Shown one piece after another: positions 16,223-24,989 of a stretch of 64,000 bases of DNA. Each line of letters starts with the position of its first letter. The first letter of the stretch is position 1. Below the pieces are notes generated by a model that made no database searches, was not told where the DNA came from, and worked only from the letters and a program-made list of their open reading frames with translations. The stretch comes from DASZGI01 sp035938995 (GTDB taxonomy: Bacteria > Actinomycetota > Actinomycetes > Streptomycetales > Catenulisporaceae), in NCBI RefSeq assembly GCF_035938995.1, contig NZ_DASZGI010000281.1:1-64000 (forward strand). The letters run 5' to 3'. The position numbers and the translations under genes are program-made.

Positions 16223-17779
16223 TCAGACGGCCGCTCCGGAGTGAATCAGATTGATGACGGCCTGGCTGGTCGCCCGGTAGTCGTGGTCGTTGTCGAGTTC
16301 GCCGACGACGCGGTAGTCGTTCATCACGTCGATGCGGTCGGCGAGCGTGACCATCTCCGGCAGGTCGGAGGAGATGAGCAGGATGGCGAGGCCGGTGTCC
16401 GCGAGGGCGAGGATCAGTTCGTGGAACGCCGCCTTGGTGCGCACGTCGATGCCGACGGTGGGTTCGTCGATCACCAGGATGTCGCAGTCGGCGGCCAGCC
16501 ATTTGGCCAGGCTCACCTTCTGCTGGTTGCCGCCGGAGAGCTGGCCCGCCAGCTGGCGGGGGTCGGCGATGCGCATGCCGAGCCGCTCCCGGTAGGTCTC
16601 GACCAGGGACCGCTCGTCGGACTCGCGCACCAGGCCCGCGCGCGCGATGCGCCGCCACACGGTGACCGCGACGTTGCGGGTGATCGGCTGGTCGAGGAAA
16701 ATCCCTTCCTCCTTGCGGTTCTCCGTGACGTAGCCGATGCGGTAGCGGTGCAGGGCGTCGCCGACGCTGCGGATGCGGGCCGGCTCTCCGTGCACACTCA
16801 GCGTGCCGGAGGTGATCCGGTCCAGCCCGAGCACGGCGCGAATCAGTTCACTGCGGCCCGCGCCGACCAGGCCGTAGAGGCCGAGGATCTCGCCGGGCTG
16901 CACGTGCAGCGACACGTCGCGGTGCCCTGATTCGGTCGAGACCTCGCGCAGTTCCAGCGCGGCAGTCGCCTGCCGCTCGACGCGGCGGGTCTGCAGTGTC
17001 AGGTCCGCGTGCGCGCGGCCGACCATCAGGCTGACGATCTGGTCGCGGGAGTAGTCGGCGAGCGGCTTCGCCTCGGCGACGCTGCGCCCGTCGCGCAGGA
17101 CGGTCACCGTGTCGGCGACCGCGAAGACCTCCTCGAGCTTGTGGCTGACCAGCACGACGCTGTGGCCCTGGTCGCGCAGCCGGCGCACCACCGTGAACAG
17201 CCGGTCGGCCTCGTCGCCGGTCAGCGACGCGGTCGGTTCGTCGAGCAGCAGCACGGTGCTGTCGACGGCCAGCGACTTGGCGATCTCGACCAGCTGCATC
17301 TGGGCCACCGACAGCGACCCGACCGGCCGGTCGACGTCGAGGTGCACGTCGAGCTGGTCGAGGCAGCGGCGGGCCAGCGCCCGCATGGCCGGGCGGTCGA
17401 CGAAGCCGAAGCGGGTGGAGACGGCCTGCAGCGCGATGTTCTCGGCGACGGAGAACGCGGGGATGAGGTTGCGCTCCTGGTGCACCACGCCGATCCCGGC
17501 GCGCTGGGCGTCATGCGGCCGGGCGAAGCGGACCGGCGTCAGACCGCCCGCGCCGTCGGAGACCAGCAGTCGGCCGCCGTCGGGCTGGTAGACCCCGGTC
17601 ACGATCTTGATCAGGGTGCTCTTGCCGGCCCCGTTCTCGCCGAGCAGCGCGTGGACCCTGCCGGGCTCGAGGGCGAGCGACGCCTCGTCGAGGGCGCGCA
17701 CCCCGGGAAACGTCTTGACCAGCTTCTCGGCGACGAATCTCGTGCCCGGACTCGTGTCCTCGGTCATGTCTCCAGTCAT
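16223..17779 (-). CDS. Sugar-type ABC transporter ATPase with two nucleotide-binding domains
   Basis: The product has 518 residues and two ABC domains, CUT2 class. Domain 1 has GENGAGKST near residue 50, a degenerate signature (LSVAQMQLVEIAKS) and LLLDEPTASLTGDE. Domain 2 has GLVGAGRSE, the signature LSGGNQQKVSLAK and LVIDEPTVGIDVRT. It is the last gene of a minus-strand operon, overlapping the preceding permease by 4 bp. An ATG four codons downstream is an alternative start. It powers the importer whose binding protein is encoded at 21008-22084. Confidence 0.92.
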   Translation of the reverse strand: MTGDMTEDTSPGTRFVAEKLVKTFPGVRALDEASLALEPGRVHALLGENGAGKSTLIKIVTGVYQPDGGRLLVSDGAGGLTPVRFARPHDAQRAGIGVVHQERNLIPAFSVAENIALQAVSTRFGFVDRPAMRALARRCLDQLDVHLDVDRPVGSLSVAQMQLVEIAKSLAVDSTVLLLDEPTASLTGDEADRLFTVVRRLRDQGHSVVLVSHKLEEVFAVADTVTVLRDGRSVAEAKPLADYSRDQIVSLMVGRAHADLTLQTRRVERQATAALELREVSTESGHRDVSLHVQPGEILGLYGLVGAGRSELIRAVLGLDRITSGTLSVHGEPARIRSVGDALHRYRIGYVTENRKEEGIFLDQPITRNVAVTVWRRIARAGLVRESDERSLVETYRERLGMRIADPRQLAGQLSGGNQQKVSLAKWLAADCDILVIDEPTVGIDVRTKAAFHELILALADTGLAILLISSDLPEMVTLADRIDVMNDYRVVGELDNDHDYRATSQAVINLIHSGAAV

Positions 17780-18780
17780 GTCCCGGTCCCCTTGTGCCGC
17801 GTCCGGAGCTGGGTGAGCAGCACGGCGCCGAGCACCACGGCGCCGACGATGAGGCTTACCCAGCTGGGGTCGATGGAGTACTGCGCCTGCGCGACGTCGA
17901 CCAGCCGAATGATCAGCGCGGCGAGGCAGGTGCCGGCCACGCTGACCGCGCCGCCGACCAGCGCCACGCCCCCGATGATCGGGGCGGCGAAGCTCGGCAG
18001 CAGCAGGTCGTCGCCGATGGTGGCGTTGACGGAACCGGACAGCGCGACCTCGACCACCCCGGCGATGCCCGCGAGCAGCCCGGACAGCAGGTGCGCGAGC
18101 ACGATCGAGCGGTCATTGGAGATGCCGGACAGCCGCGCCGCGAGCGGATTGCCGCCGGTGGCGAGCAGCTGGCGGCCGAGGGCGGCCCGGCGGAAGAAGA
18201 GCGCGACCAGCACGGCGACGATCACCGCGACAAGGAACGGGTTCGGCACGCCCAGGATCGAGCCCTGGCCGAGGCGGACCAGGTCGGGGGAGTAGCCCTG
18301 GAACGTGGAGGTGCCGTGCACCCCGTAGCGCAGCCCGTCGATGATGGTCATGGTCGCCAGGGTCACGATGAACCCGTTGATCCGGGTCAGCACGACCACC
18401 AGCCCGTTGACCGCGCCGACCGCCGCGCCGACCAGCACCGCCGCGACGACCGCGACGCCGGCCGGCAGCCCGGCCCGGACCATCAGCCACGCCGCGATCA
18501 TCGAGCAGAAGCCGGTGAGCACCCCGACGCTGAGGTTCATCTGCCCGACGCCGAGCACCGCCATCTGTGCGAGGCCGACCAGGATCGGCACGGCCAGGTA
18601 CTGGAAGACAGACCTGAGCGTGTCGCCGTGCAGCAGGTTGCCGTGGGTCGTGCTCGCCAGCGCGGTGAAACCCACGACCGCGATGAGGGCGAGAGTGAAC
18701 TCCGGAGTGCGCACGAGCTCCCGCAGCCGCGCGCGCCGGAAGTCGGGCGGCAGGCCGGCGTTGCCGGTGGCGGTGGTCAT
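17776..18780 (-). CDS. Sugar-type ABC transporter permease (second)
   Basis: The product has 334 residues of the RbsC-like BPD_transp_2 family. It has the GVGQMNLSVGVLTGF loop (IDLSVG replaced by MNLSVG), the coupling segment LSGISNDRSIVLAHLLSG and IIGGVALVGGAVS. The ATG overlaps the upstream permease stop (ATGA), which fixes the start; the frame extends further upstream only as a shadow. It pairs with the other permease to form a heterodimeric channel. The altered GIDLSVG motif is shared by both permeases of this operon (GHMNLAVPRM in the other), so the pair forms a distinct subgroup. Confidence 0.9.
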   Translation of the reverse strand: MTTATGNAGLPPDFRRARLRELVRTPEFTLALIAVVGFTALASTTHGNLLHGDTLRSVFQYLAVPILVGLAQMAVLGVGQMNLSVGVLTGFCSMIAAWLMVRAGLPAGVAVVAAVLVGAAVGAVNGLVVVLTRINGFIVTLATMTIIDGLRYGVHGTSTFQGYSPDLVRLGQGSILGVPNPFLVAVIVAVLVALFFRRAALGRQLLATGGNPLAARLSGISNDRSIVLAHLLSGLLAGIAGVVEVALSGSVNATIGDDLLLPSFAAPIIGGVALVGGAVSVAGTCLAALIIRLVDVAQAQYSIDPSWVSLIVGAVVLGAVLLTQLRTRHKGTGT

Positions 18781-19865
18781 GGTCGGCTCCCTCGCCGCTC
18801 GGCGATCACGTGGCGCAGCCGGTCCAGCGACAGCGCGGCCACCAGGACCAGGCCGATGTAGATGTTGAGCGCCTGGACCGAGAAGTTCAGCAGGTTCAGC
18901 CCGGTGCGGATGACCTCGGTCAGCGCGGCGCCGAGCACCGTGCCCAGGACGCTCACGGCCCCTCCGGCCAGCAGCGTCCCGCCCAGCACCGGGGAGAGGA
19001 ACGACGGCAGCAGGAAGGAGTTGCCGATGTCGGCGGAGAACGCGCCGCTGTTGATCGCGAGCAGGAAGCCGGCCAGCGCGGACAGCAGCCCGGACATCGC
19101 GTGCGCCTGGATGATCCGGCGCGAGGTGGGGATGCCGGACAGCTGCGCGGCCTTCAGGTTCGAGCCGGTCATCAGCATCTCCCGGCCCACCCGGGAGACC
19201 CGGAAGAGCAGCCCGACCGCGATGACGGCGACGAGCGCGATCGGAACGATCAACGGCACCGGCGGCCCGCAGACGTTGCCCATGCAGTAGTTGCTGAAGG
19301 TGTCGATGCGCAGCGTATCCATGCCCGCGGGGTGGACGCTGAACGCCACCCCGTCGCCGACGTGGCTGTAGAGCAGCGAGACCAGCCCGACCAGTGCGAA
19401 ATCCAGCGCGAGGGTGACCACGAAGGAGTTCGCGCCGGTCGTCACGATGATCCATCCGGCGGCCGCGCCGACAGCCGTGCCGACCACGAGGCCGACCACC
19501 ATTCCGGGCCACAGTGGCAGGTTCAAGTGCTGATATGACCAGCCCATCGCGAACGCGGAGATCGCCGCCATGCGGGGGACCGCGAGATTCATGTGCCCGA
19601 GGGAGAGCACGCAGAGCTGGGCGAGCCCGACCACCGCGAACACGCTCAGGTCGGCCTGCATCGGCACGAGCGTGAGGTACGTGTTGAGGAACGACGGGCG
19701 CAGCGAGGAGAAGACCAGGACGAGCACGACGAGGACCGCGAACAGGCCGAAGCGCGGGTTCGCCCAGAACGGCAGGCCGCGCCGGGCCGCGGCGGCGGAC
19801 TGCGTCGGCGGCGGCTCGCTGTCCGGCGGGGTCGCGACGTCGGGCTCGGGCAGGGACGCGGGCAT
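18777..19865 (-). CDS. Sugar-type ABC transporter permease (first)
   Basis: The product has 362 residues of the BPD_transp_2 family. A cytoplasmic Pro/Ala-rich tail of about 30 residues precedes the helices. Motifs include SLGHMNLAVPRMAAI, LSGIPTSRRIIQAHAMSG and VLGGTLLAGGAVSVLG. An unusual exported loop with CMGNVCG (two cysteines) could form a disulfide outside. It lies 3 bp after the preceding MR/MLE gene and overlaps the next permease by 4 bp, so the whole set is likely one transcript. Confidence 0.9.
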   Translation of the reverse strand: MPASLPEPDVATPPDSEPPPTQSAAAARRGLPFWANPRFGLFAVLVVLVLVFSSLRPSFLNTYLTLVPMQADLSVFAVVGLAQLCVLSLGHMNLAVPRMAAISAFAMGWSYQHLNLPLWPGMVVGLVVGTAVGAAAGWIIVTTGANSFVVTLALDFALVGLVSLLYSHVGDGVAFSVHPAGMDTLRIDTFSNYCMGNVCGPPVPLIVPIALVAVIAVGLLFRVSRVGREMLMTGSNLKAAQLSGIPTSRRIIQAHAMSGLLSALAGFLLAINSGAFSADIGNSFLLPSFLSPVLGGTLLAGGAVSVLGTVLGAALTEVIRTGLNLLNFSVQALNIYIGLVLVAALSLDRLRHVIAERRGSRP

Positions 19866-19868
19866 CGC

Positions 19869-20957
19869 TCAGGCCACCCGGCGGTCGTCGATGGCGTCTA
19901 GGTCCCAGGCGATGCCCAGCCCCGGAGCGGTCGGCACGAGGGCGTGTCCGTCCTCGACGGTGAGCCGCGTGGTGGTGATCGCGGTCAGCTGCGGGATGTA
20001 CTCGAGGTAGCGGCCGTTCGGCACCGCGGCGCACAGGCTCACGTGCAGCTCCATCAGGAAGTGCGGGCAGATCGGGATGTTGTGCGCCTCGGCGAGGTGC
20101 GCCGCCTTCAGCCACGGGGTGATGCCGCCGATGCGCGCGGCGTCGGCCTGCACGATGCCGGCCGCGCGCCGCTGGATGTACTCGGCGAACTGGCCGACCG
20201 AGTACAGCGATTCGCCGACGGCCACCGGGATGCTGGTCGACGCGGCCAGGCGCGCGTGCCCGTCGACGTCGTCGGCGGGCAGCGGCTCTTCCAGCCAGTA
20301 GACGTCGACCGGTTCGAGCAGCCGGGCGATCCGGATGGCGTCCGCGGCGGTCAGCGACTGGTTGGCGTCCACCATCAGGTCGACGCCCGGCCCCACCGCC
20401 TCGCGCACCGCGGTCAGCCGCTCGACGTCCTGCGCGGGATCGGGCTTGCCGATCTTGATCTTGACGCCGCCGCGGCCCGCCGCGACCGCCGCCTTGGCGC
20501 CGCCGATCAGCTCGTCGACCGTCAGATGCAGCCAGCCGACTTCGGTGTCGTACAGCGGGACGCGGTCGCGGGCGCCGCCGGCGGCGATCCACAGCGGCAG
20601 ATCCGCGCGGCGGCAGCGCCAGTCCCACAGCGCGGTGTCCACGGCGGCCAGCGCGAGCGAGGTGATCGCGCCGACCGCCGTGGCCCGCGTCGAGCCGAAC
20701 AGGTCGTGCCAGATCGCCTCGATCTGGCGCGCGTCGCGGCCGTGGAGCCTCGGCAGCAGGTAGTCGCGCAGCAGCGCGAGGATCGCGGTGCCCCCGGTGC
20801 CGATCGTGTAGCAGTAGCCGCGCCCGGAGAGCCCGTCGGCGGTCGTGATCTCGACGAAGACGGTCTCCTGTTTGAGGAAGGCCTGCACCGCGTCGGTGCG
20901 GACCGCCTCGACGGGCAGATCGACGAGATACGCCTGGGCGTCGGTGATCGTGGACAC
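19869..20957 (-). CDS. Mandelate racemase/muconate lactonizing enzyme-family protein (enolase superfamily), second copy
   Basis: The product has 362 residues from a GTG with GGAGAGG just upstream; the frame runs on upstream only as a shadow. The barrel carries the KxK motif (GGVKIKIGK), metal ligands in DANQSL, WLEEPL and GESLY, and a histidine in ICPHFLMELH. The KxK plus His set is the mandelate-racemase subgroup pattern. Members dehydrate or racemise alpha-hydroxy acids, mostly sugar acids, in the cytoplasm with Mg2+. Location between the binding protein and permease genes suggests it acts on the imported compound. The exact substrate is unknown. Confidence 0.88.
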   Translation of the reverse strand: MSTITDAQAYLVDLPVEAVRTDAVQAFLKQETVFVEITTADGLSGRGYCYTIGTGGTAILALLRDYLLPRLHGRDARQIEAIWHDLFGSTRATAVGAITSLALAAVDTALWDWRCRRADLPLWIAAGGARDRVPLYDTEVGWLHLTVDELIGGAKAAVAAGRGGVKIKIGKPDPAQDVERLTAVREAVGPGVDLMVDANQSLTAADAIRIARLLEPVDVYWLEEPLPADDVDGHARLAASTSIPVAVGESLYSVGQFAEYIQRRAAGIVQADAARIGGITPWLKAAHLAEAHNIPICPHFLMELHVSLCAAVPNGRYLEYIPQLTAITTTRLTVEDGHALVPTAPGLGIAWDLDAIDDRRVA

Positions 20958-21007
20958 GGACCTCTCCGGAAGGGCCTTGAGGGGCTCGGCTGCTTCGACC
21001 TCTGCTT

Positions 21008-22084
21008 TTATTGCTTGCAGGACAGGTACGTGCTGTCGAAGGCGGCCTTCAACTGCGCGGTCTTGGCCTGCCGTTCGGCGTCGTACGAGTCGACGTTGGC
21101 CTTGGTCACCACGAACGAACCCGAGTCGATGGCCACGCCCGGGGTCTTCATGGTGCAGCCGCCGGCCAGCTTCATCAGGCCGTAGGCGCCGACGTAGGCC
21201 TGGCCGACCGGGTTCTGCACCACCGTCGCGGCCACCGAGCCGCTCTTGATGCCGGCGATGATCGTCGGGTCGTCGTCGATCGCGATGACCTTGATCGGCA
21301 GGTGCGCCTGGGCGACCGCCGCCGCGGAGGCGACGGCGGGGTTGTAGGCGGTGTTGACGATCGCGTTGATCTGCGAGCCCTTGGCGGCCAGCAGGTCGCT
21401 CACGGCCTTCTGCGCGGTCTGCAGGTCGGTGTCGATGTCGGTGACCGTCTGCAGCAGCTTGACCTTGCCGCCGGTCTCCGCCACCGCCTTCTCCACGCCC
21501 GCGATGCGCCGCTGCGTGTTGGAGTCGGTGTTGTTGCCGGTCAGGTGCACGAGGTTGCCAGATCCGCCCATCTGCGCGATCGCCGTCTTGGCCGCCTCGT
21601 ACGCGGCGGTCTCGACATCGGTGGACAGGCAGAAGTCCGCGGCGTCGTAGTTGCCGGCCGGGCAAGAGCCCAGCGAGGCGACGAGCAGGTGCTTGCTGGT
21701 CAGATCGCTGAAGGTGGAGTTGATGTTGTCGGGCGAGACGCCGAAGACGCCGAACGCGTCGTAGCCCTGGGCGGCCAGCGACTGCAGCAGGTCGTTCTGC
21801 TTGGTCTGGTCCCAGCCGGCCGTCTCGTTGAAGGTCACGCCGCCGAGCCCGAAGTCGGTCTTCGCCTGCTGCATAGCGGTCTTCCACGGCTGGAAGTACG
21901 GATGCGGTCCGCCGGGTACGAACGCGACCTTGACCTGGGCGGGAGACATCGAGTCGGCCGGGGCGCCGCCCGCCGAGCCGGTGGTGGTCTGCTTGGCGCA
22001 GCCGGCCGCGGCCAGCGCCGCGGACAGGAGTAGGGCGGCGAGCGCTGTGAAGCGTTTGCGCGTGGACGGGATCGGGCTGCGCAT
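21008..22084 (-). CDS. Periplasmic-binding-fold lipoprotein of the MR/MLE-linked ABC transporter
   Basis: The product has 358 residues from an ATG with AGAGAGG upstream. The signal ends in the lipobox LAAAGC. The mature protein is a type I periplasmic-binding fold (Peripla_BP_4), with FVPGGPHPYF at the start of the domain and AIDDDPTIIAGIKSG near the hinge. It is encoded between two enolase-superfamily genes and upstream of two permeases and an ATPase. It should capture the substrate at the outer face of the membrane. Two exported cysteines (SCPAGNYDAADFC) may form a disulfide. Confidence 0.88.
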   Translation of the reverse strand: MRSPIPSTRKRFTALAALLLSAALAAAGCAKQTTTGSAGGAPADSMSPAQVKVAFVPGGPHPYFQPWKTAMQQAKTDFGLGGVTFNETAGWDQTKQNDLLQSLAAQGYDAFGVFGVSPDNINSTFSDLTSKHLLVASLGSCPAGNYDAADFCLSTDVETAAYEAAKTAIAQMGGSGNLVHLTGNNTDSNTQRRIAGVEKAVAETGGKVKLLQTVTDIDTDLQTAQKAVSDLLAAKGSQINAIVNTAYNPAVASAAAVAQAHLPIKVIAIDDDPTIIAGIKSGSVAATVVQNPVGQAYVGAYGLMKLAGGCTMKTPGVAIDSGSFVVTKANVDSYDAERQAKTAQLKAAFDSTYLSCKQ

Positions 22085-22121
22085 GACAGTACCTCTCTGT
22101 AGTGACTGCGCGGGTCGGAGA

Positions 22122-23231
22122 CTATTCAGATGTAGATGTTCCGTCCTCGACATAAGCTGCCAGAGTCCGTGGATACGCCAGGCCCGCGGGCAGGGCGATC
22201 CCCGGGTCGAGTGGTGCGTGGACGTAGCCGGCCTTGTCGACCTCCGGCTTCTTGACCACCGGGTTGGCCGTGACCATGGATTCGTGGAAGGTGGTGTTCG
22301 GGATCGTCATCGACAGGTGCCGGCTGGGCATCTCGTCGCCGAGCACCTCCGCGCGCAGATGGAACGCCTCCGCGAGATGGGCGGTGCGGATCGCCCCGGT
22401 GATGCCGCCCCGCATCGACGCGCTGGCCCGCACCCCGAAGGTGGCGGCGCCCGCGACGATGAAGTCGGCGGTGTTCATGTGCGCGCCGTCCGAGGTCTCC
22501 GCCACCAGCAGCGGGATTTCGACAGCCCCTGCGAGGCGCTGGTACGCGCTCACGCTGAACTCACGCATCGGCTCCTCGTACCAGAGGAAGCCGGCGTCGG
22601 CGAGCGCGCGCCCGAGGTGGACCGCGTCCGGCAGGTCGAAGCCCGCCGAGCCGTCGTACATCAGGGGGACGTCGTCGCCGACGTGCGCGCGCAGCCGGTG
22701 CGCCAGCTCCGCGTCGGCGCGTACGTCGCCCCAGGCGTGCAGCTTGATCGCCTGGTAGCCCAGTTCCAGGCACTGGGTCGCCACGTCGAGGTACTCGGCG
22801 ACGTCCCGGAAGGTGACGGTGGAGGCGTAGGCGGGGATCCGCTCGCGGAATCCGCCGAGCAGCCGCCAGGCCGGCTCGCCGGCCAGCCGGCCGGCGAGGT
22901 CCCACAGGGCTATGTCCACCAGGCCCAGGGCGGGCAGCGGCAGCTCCTCGGTGCGGTCGATCTCCCAGATGCGGCGCCAGAGGTACTCGCGCTGCAGCGG
23001 ATCGGCGCCGACCAGCTGCTCGCGCAGCACCCGGTCGACCAGGTCCTCCACGGCCGACGCCATGCCGGGGCGGGTGGCGAGCGCGACTCCCGCCACGCCG
23101 TCGTCGGTGCCGATGCGCAGCACCGCGGCTTCGCCGTCGGGGGCCGATCCGAGCAGGCCGTGCCGCCAGACGAACGGGGGGCGGGCGCCGGGCAGCGGGA
23201 CGCGGAAGCTCTCGACATGAGTGATGCGCAT
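22122..23231 (-). CDS. Mandelate racemase/muconate lactonizing enzyme-family protein (enolase superfamily), first copy
   Basis: The product has 369 residues and is the first gene of the operon. In place of KxK it has a KxH motif (YQAIKLHAW). Metal ligands are probably in MYDGSAGF, WYEEPM and VAETSDG. A later conserved stretch is GDEMPSRHLSM. The KxH version is found in sugar-acid dehydratases other than mandelate racemase itself, so it likely catalyses a different step or acts on a different epimer from the second copy 1.2 kb downstream. The two are clearly divergent paralogues. Substrate unknown. Confidence 0.87.
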   Translation of the reverse strand: MRITHVESFRVPLPGARPPFVWRHGLLGSAPDGEAAVLRIGTDDGVAGVALATRPGMASAVEDLVDRVLREQLVGADPLQREYLWRRIWEIDRTEELPLPALGLVDIALWDLAGRLAGEPAWRLLGGFRERIPAYASTVTFRDVAEYLDVATQCLELGYQAIKLHAWGDVRADAELAHRLRAHVGDDVPLMYDGSAGFDLPDAVHLGRALADAGFLWYEEPMREFSVSAYQRLAGAVEIPLLVAETSDGAHMNTADFIVAGAATFGVRASASMRGGITGAIRTAHLAEAFHLRAEVLGDEMPSRHLSMTIPNTTFHESMVTANPVVKKPEVDKAGYVHAPLDPGIALPAGLAYPRTLAAYVEDGTSTSE

Positions 23232-23460
23232 CGGTGGTATGCCCTTCGCGAGGTCGTCAGGTGCGGCGTCGTCAGGTGCGGCGTCGGCGGGTCGCCGTGC
23301 GGGGATTCGTCAGGGCAGCGGAGACTGGTCTGTCTGCCGTGGAGGCCGCGTTGTGTGCGGCTCTCCACAGCGCGGCGTCTGCCTTACGAGCTGATACGGA
23401 GCATGAAGTCACCTGCCGCAGCGGGCGTTTGCGATGGTCTTGCCCGCTGCGGTTGGCCAG

Positions 23461-23489
23461 AACGTAATTCGTAATATGTATCATGTCAA
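23461..23489 (-). promoter_or_regulatory. Strong promoter of the MR/MLE transport operon
   Basis: On the minus strand TTGACA (23489-23484) and TACGTT (23466-23461) are spaced by exactly 17 bp. The spacer is an AT-rich island (GATACATATTACG) within very GC-rich DNA and contains ATGATACAT, a partial palindrome that could bind the divergent GntR regulator. The rest of 23232-23554 holds the leader and the divergent promoter; TATGCT (23515-23520) is a possible -10 for the regulator gene. No gene was seen there. Confidence 0.6.
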
Positions 23490-23554
23490 GGGTGTCGCAC
23501 AGACTTACGACTTCTATGCTGTAGCCGTCGGCTGAGAGCGGTGGGTGGAGCAGG

Positions 23555-24367
23555 GTGAGCACTTCGAGCGCGTTTCACGATCAAGCGGACGGGGCGCCGG
23601 GCGGTGCGGCCCCGTTGTTGGGCTGGCCGCGCCGGCCGCAGCGGCTCGCCACGGCGGTCGTGTCCGATCTCGCCGACCGCATCGTCGGTGGTGAGCTGCC
23701 CGTCGGCAGCGCCCTTCCCATCGAGCCGGTGCTGTGCGAGATGTTCGCGGTCAGCCGCACCGTCATCCGCGAGGCGGTGAAGTCGCTGGAGGGGATGCGG
23801 CTGGTCACCGTGCAGCAGGGCTTCGGCACGACGGTGCGCGACGCCGACGACTGGGACCTTCTGGACCCGGTCGTGCTGGCGGCGTCCATCCGCCACGACA
23901 ACGAGCAGGCCATCCTGGAAGACCTCGTCGACGTGCGCTGCACGCTGGAGAGCCACATGGCTAGCCAGGCCGCGCTGCGCGCGGACGAGGAGCAGATGCG
24001 GCTCATCCGGGCCGCCCTCGACCAGCTCTACGCCGAGGAGGGCGACCCGGCCCGGTTCCTGCGCGCGGACCTGGAGTTCCACTACGCGATCATGGCCGCG
24101 TCCGGGAACCGGCTCGGGCGGGCCGTCGTGCAGACCATCAACGCACAGGCGTTCCAGAGCCTGCGCTACATCGGCGAGCCCACCCTCGACGACCTGCGGG
24201 AATCAAACGTCGCGCACCAGGCCGTCTTCGACCAGTTGGCGGCCAAGGACGAGCAGGCTGCGGCGAAGGCGATGACCGATCACATTCGCGGCTCGTGGGT
24301 TAAGCGGCGACCGGACACGCGTGGCCGGGCGGGGAGCCGCGCGCGAGACGCTCACGGGAGGCCGTAA
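23555..24367 (+). CDS. GntR/FadR-family regulator of the MR/MLE operon
   Basis: The product has 270 residues and starts at GTG with GGAG upstream. The winged helix (about 28-95) has LPIEPVLCEMFAVSRTVIRE and VTVQQGFGTTV. The FCD ligand domain (105-250) includes LEDLVDVRCTLE and FLRADLEFHYAIMAASGN. FCD regulators sense organic or sugar acids, which agrees with the divergent dehydratase and transport operon. It most likely represses that operon from the shared 323-bp region. The last 25 residues are Arg-rich and probably disordered. Confidence 0.9.
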   Translation: MSTSSAFHDQADGAPGGAAPLLGWPRRPQRLATAVVSDLADRIVGGELPVGSALPIEPVLCEMFAVSRTVIREAVKSLEGMRLVTVQQGFGTTVRDADDWDLLDPVVLAASIRHDNEQAILEDLVDVRCTLESHMASQAALRADEEQMRLIRAALDQLYAEEGDPARFLRADLEFHYAIMAASGNRLGRAVVQTINAQAFQSLRYIGEPTLDDLRESNVAHQAVFDQLAAKDEQAAAKAMTDHIRGSWVKRRPDTRGRAGSRARDAHGRP

Positions 24368-24374
24368 GCGAGGA

Positions 24375-24402
24375 GCCCTGCACCGTTCGTACGGTGCAGG
24401 GC
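24375..24402. terminator. Perfect 12-bp bidirectional hairpin
   Basis: GCCCTGCACCGT (24375-24386) pairs with 24391-24402 around a TCGT loop. It separates the convergent gntR-like and VOC genes. Confidence 0.8.
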
Positions 24403-24420
24403 GCCATCGTCCGGTTGGTC

Positions 24421-24918
24421 TCAGGCCTGCTGCTCGGCCCACTCGGCCACCCGCCGGGCACTCTCCTCTTCCGACAGGTCCTCGATCCGGGTCATGATCG
24501 ACCATCGCACGCCGAATGGGTCGCGGATGCTGGCGAAACGATCGCCGGACACGAACGTCGACGGCGCTTCGCGGACGGTCGCACCGGCGGCCTCAGCCCG
24601 GGCGACCACCGCATCGACGTCGGGACAGTAGAGACCGAGCGAGTAGCAGTCGCCCTCTCCGTCAGGAGCGGCCACCAGACCGAAGTCCTTCATCGGTTCA
24701 CCCAGTTGGAGCAGTCCGTTCCCGAAGTCGAGCACCGCGTGCCCGACGATCCCGCCTATTTCCGTCACGTCCACGACACGCGCGCCGAAGACGTCGCGGT
24801 AGAAGCCGATCGCCCCGCGTGCGTCCGGGATGACGAGGAACGGGGTCAGGCTGGTGGCGCCGTGCGGCGTTCCGTTGCTGGTGTGCTCGCCGTGGGCGGC
24901 TTGGAAAGTCTCTGTCAT
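24421..24918 (-). CDS. VOC-family (glyoxalase/bleomycin-resistance fold) protein
   Basis: The product has 165 residues. It has the VOC pattern: LTPFLVIPDARGAIGFYRDVFGA at the start, a central strand with LGLYCPDVDAVVARAEAAGA, and DPFGVRWSIMTRIED near the end, as in PhnB-like proteins. The family includes metal-dependent lyases, dioxygenases and resistance proteins, so the reaction cannot be named. It is divergent from an AraC-type regulator, a common pairing. The frame continues upstream, but the ATG at 24918 is the first that fits the family. Confidence 0.82.
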   Translation of the reverse strand: MTETFQAAHGEHTSNGTPHGATSLTPFLVIPDARGAIGFYRDVFGARVVDVTEIGGIVGHAVLDFGNGLLQLGEPMKDFGLVAAPDGEGDCYSLGLYCPDVDAVVARAEAAGATVREAPSTFVSGDRFASIRDPFGVRWSIMTRIEDLSEEESARRVAEWAEQQA

Positions 24919-24989
24919 GGGCCGTGAGCCTAGGTGCGTCCACCGCGGGCGGGCTTGGAAATACGCGACAACCGCGTAGCGTGGGGCGG

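Noticed and set aside
18781..20628. A 950-residue frame joining MR/MLE antisense frames and a permease
   Set aside because: Only the part from 17776 to 18780 is protein-like; the rest is a shadow of the permease and enzyme genes read in another frame.
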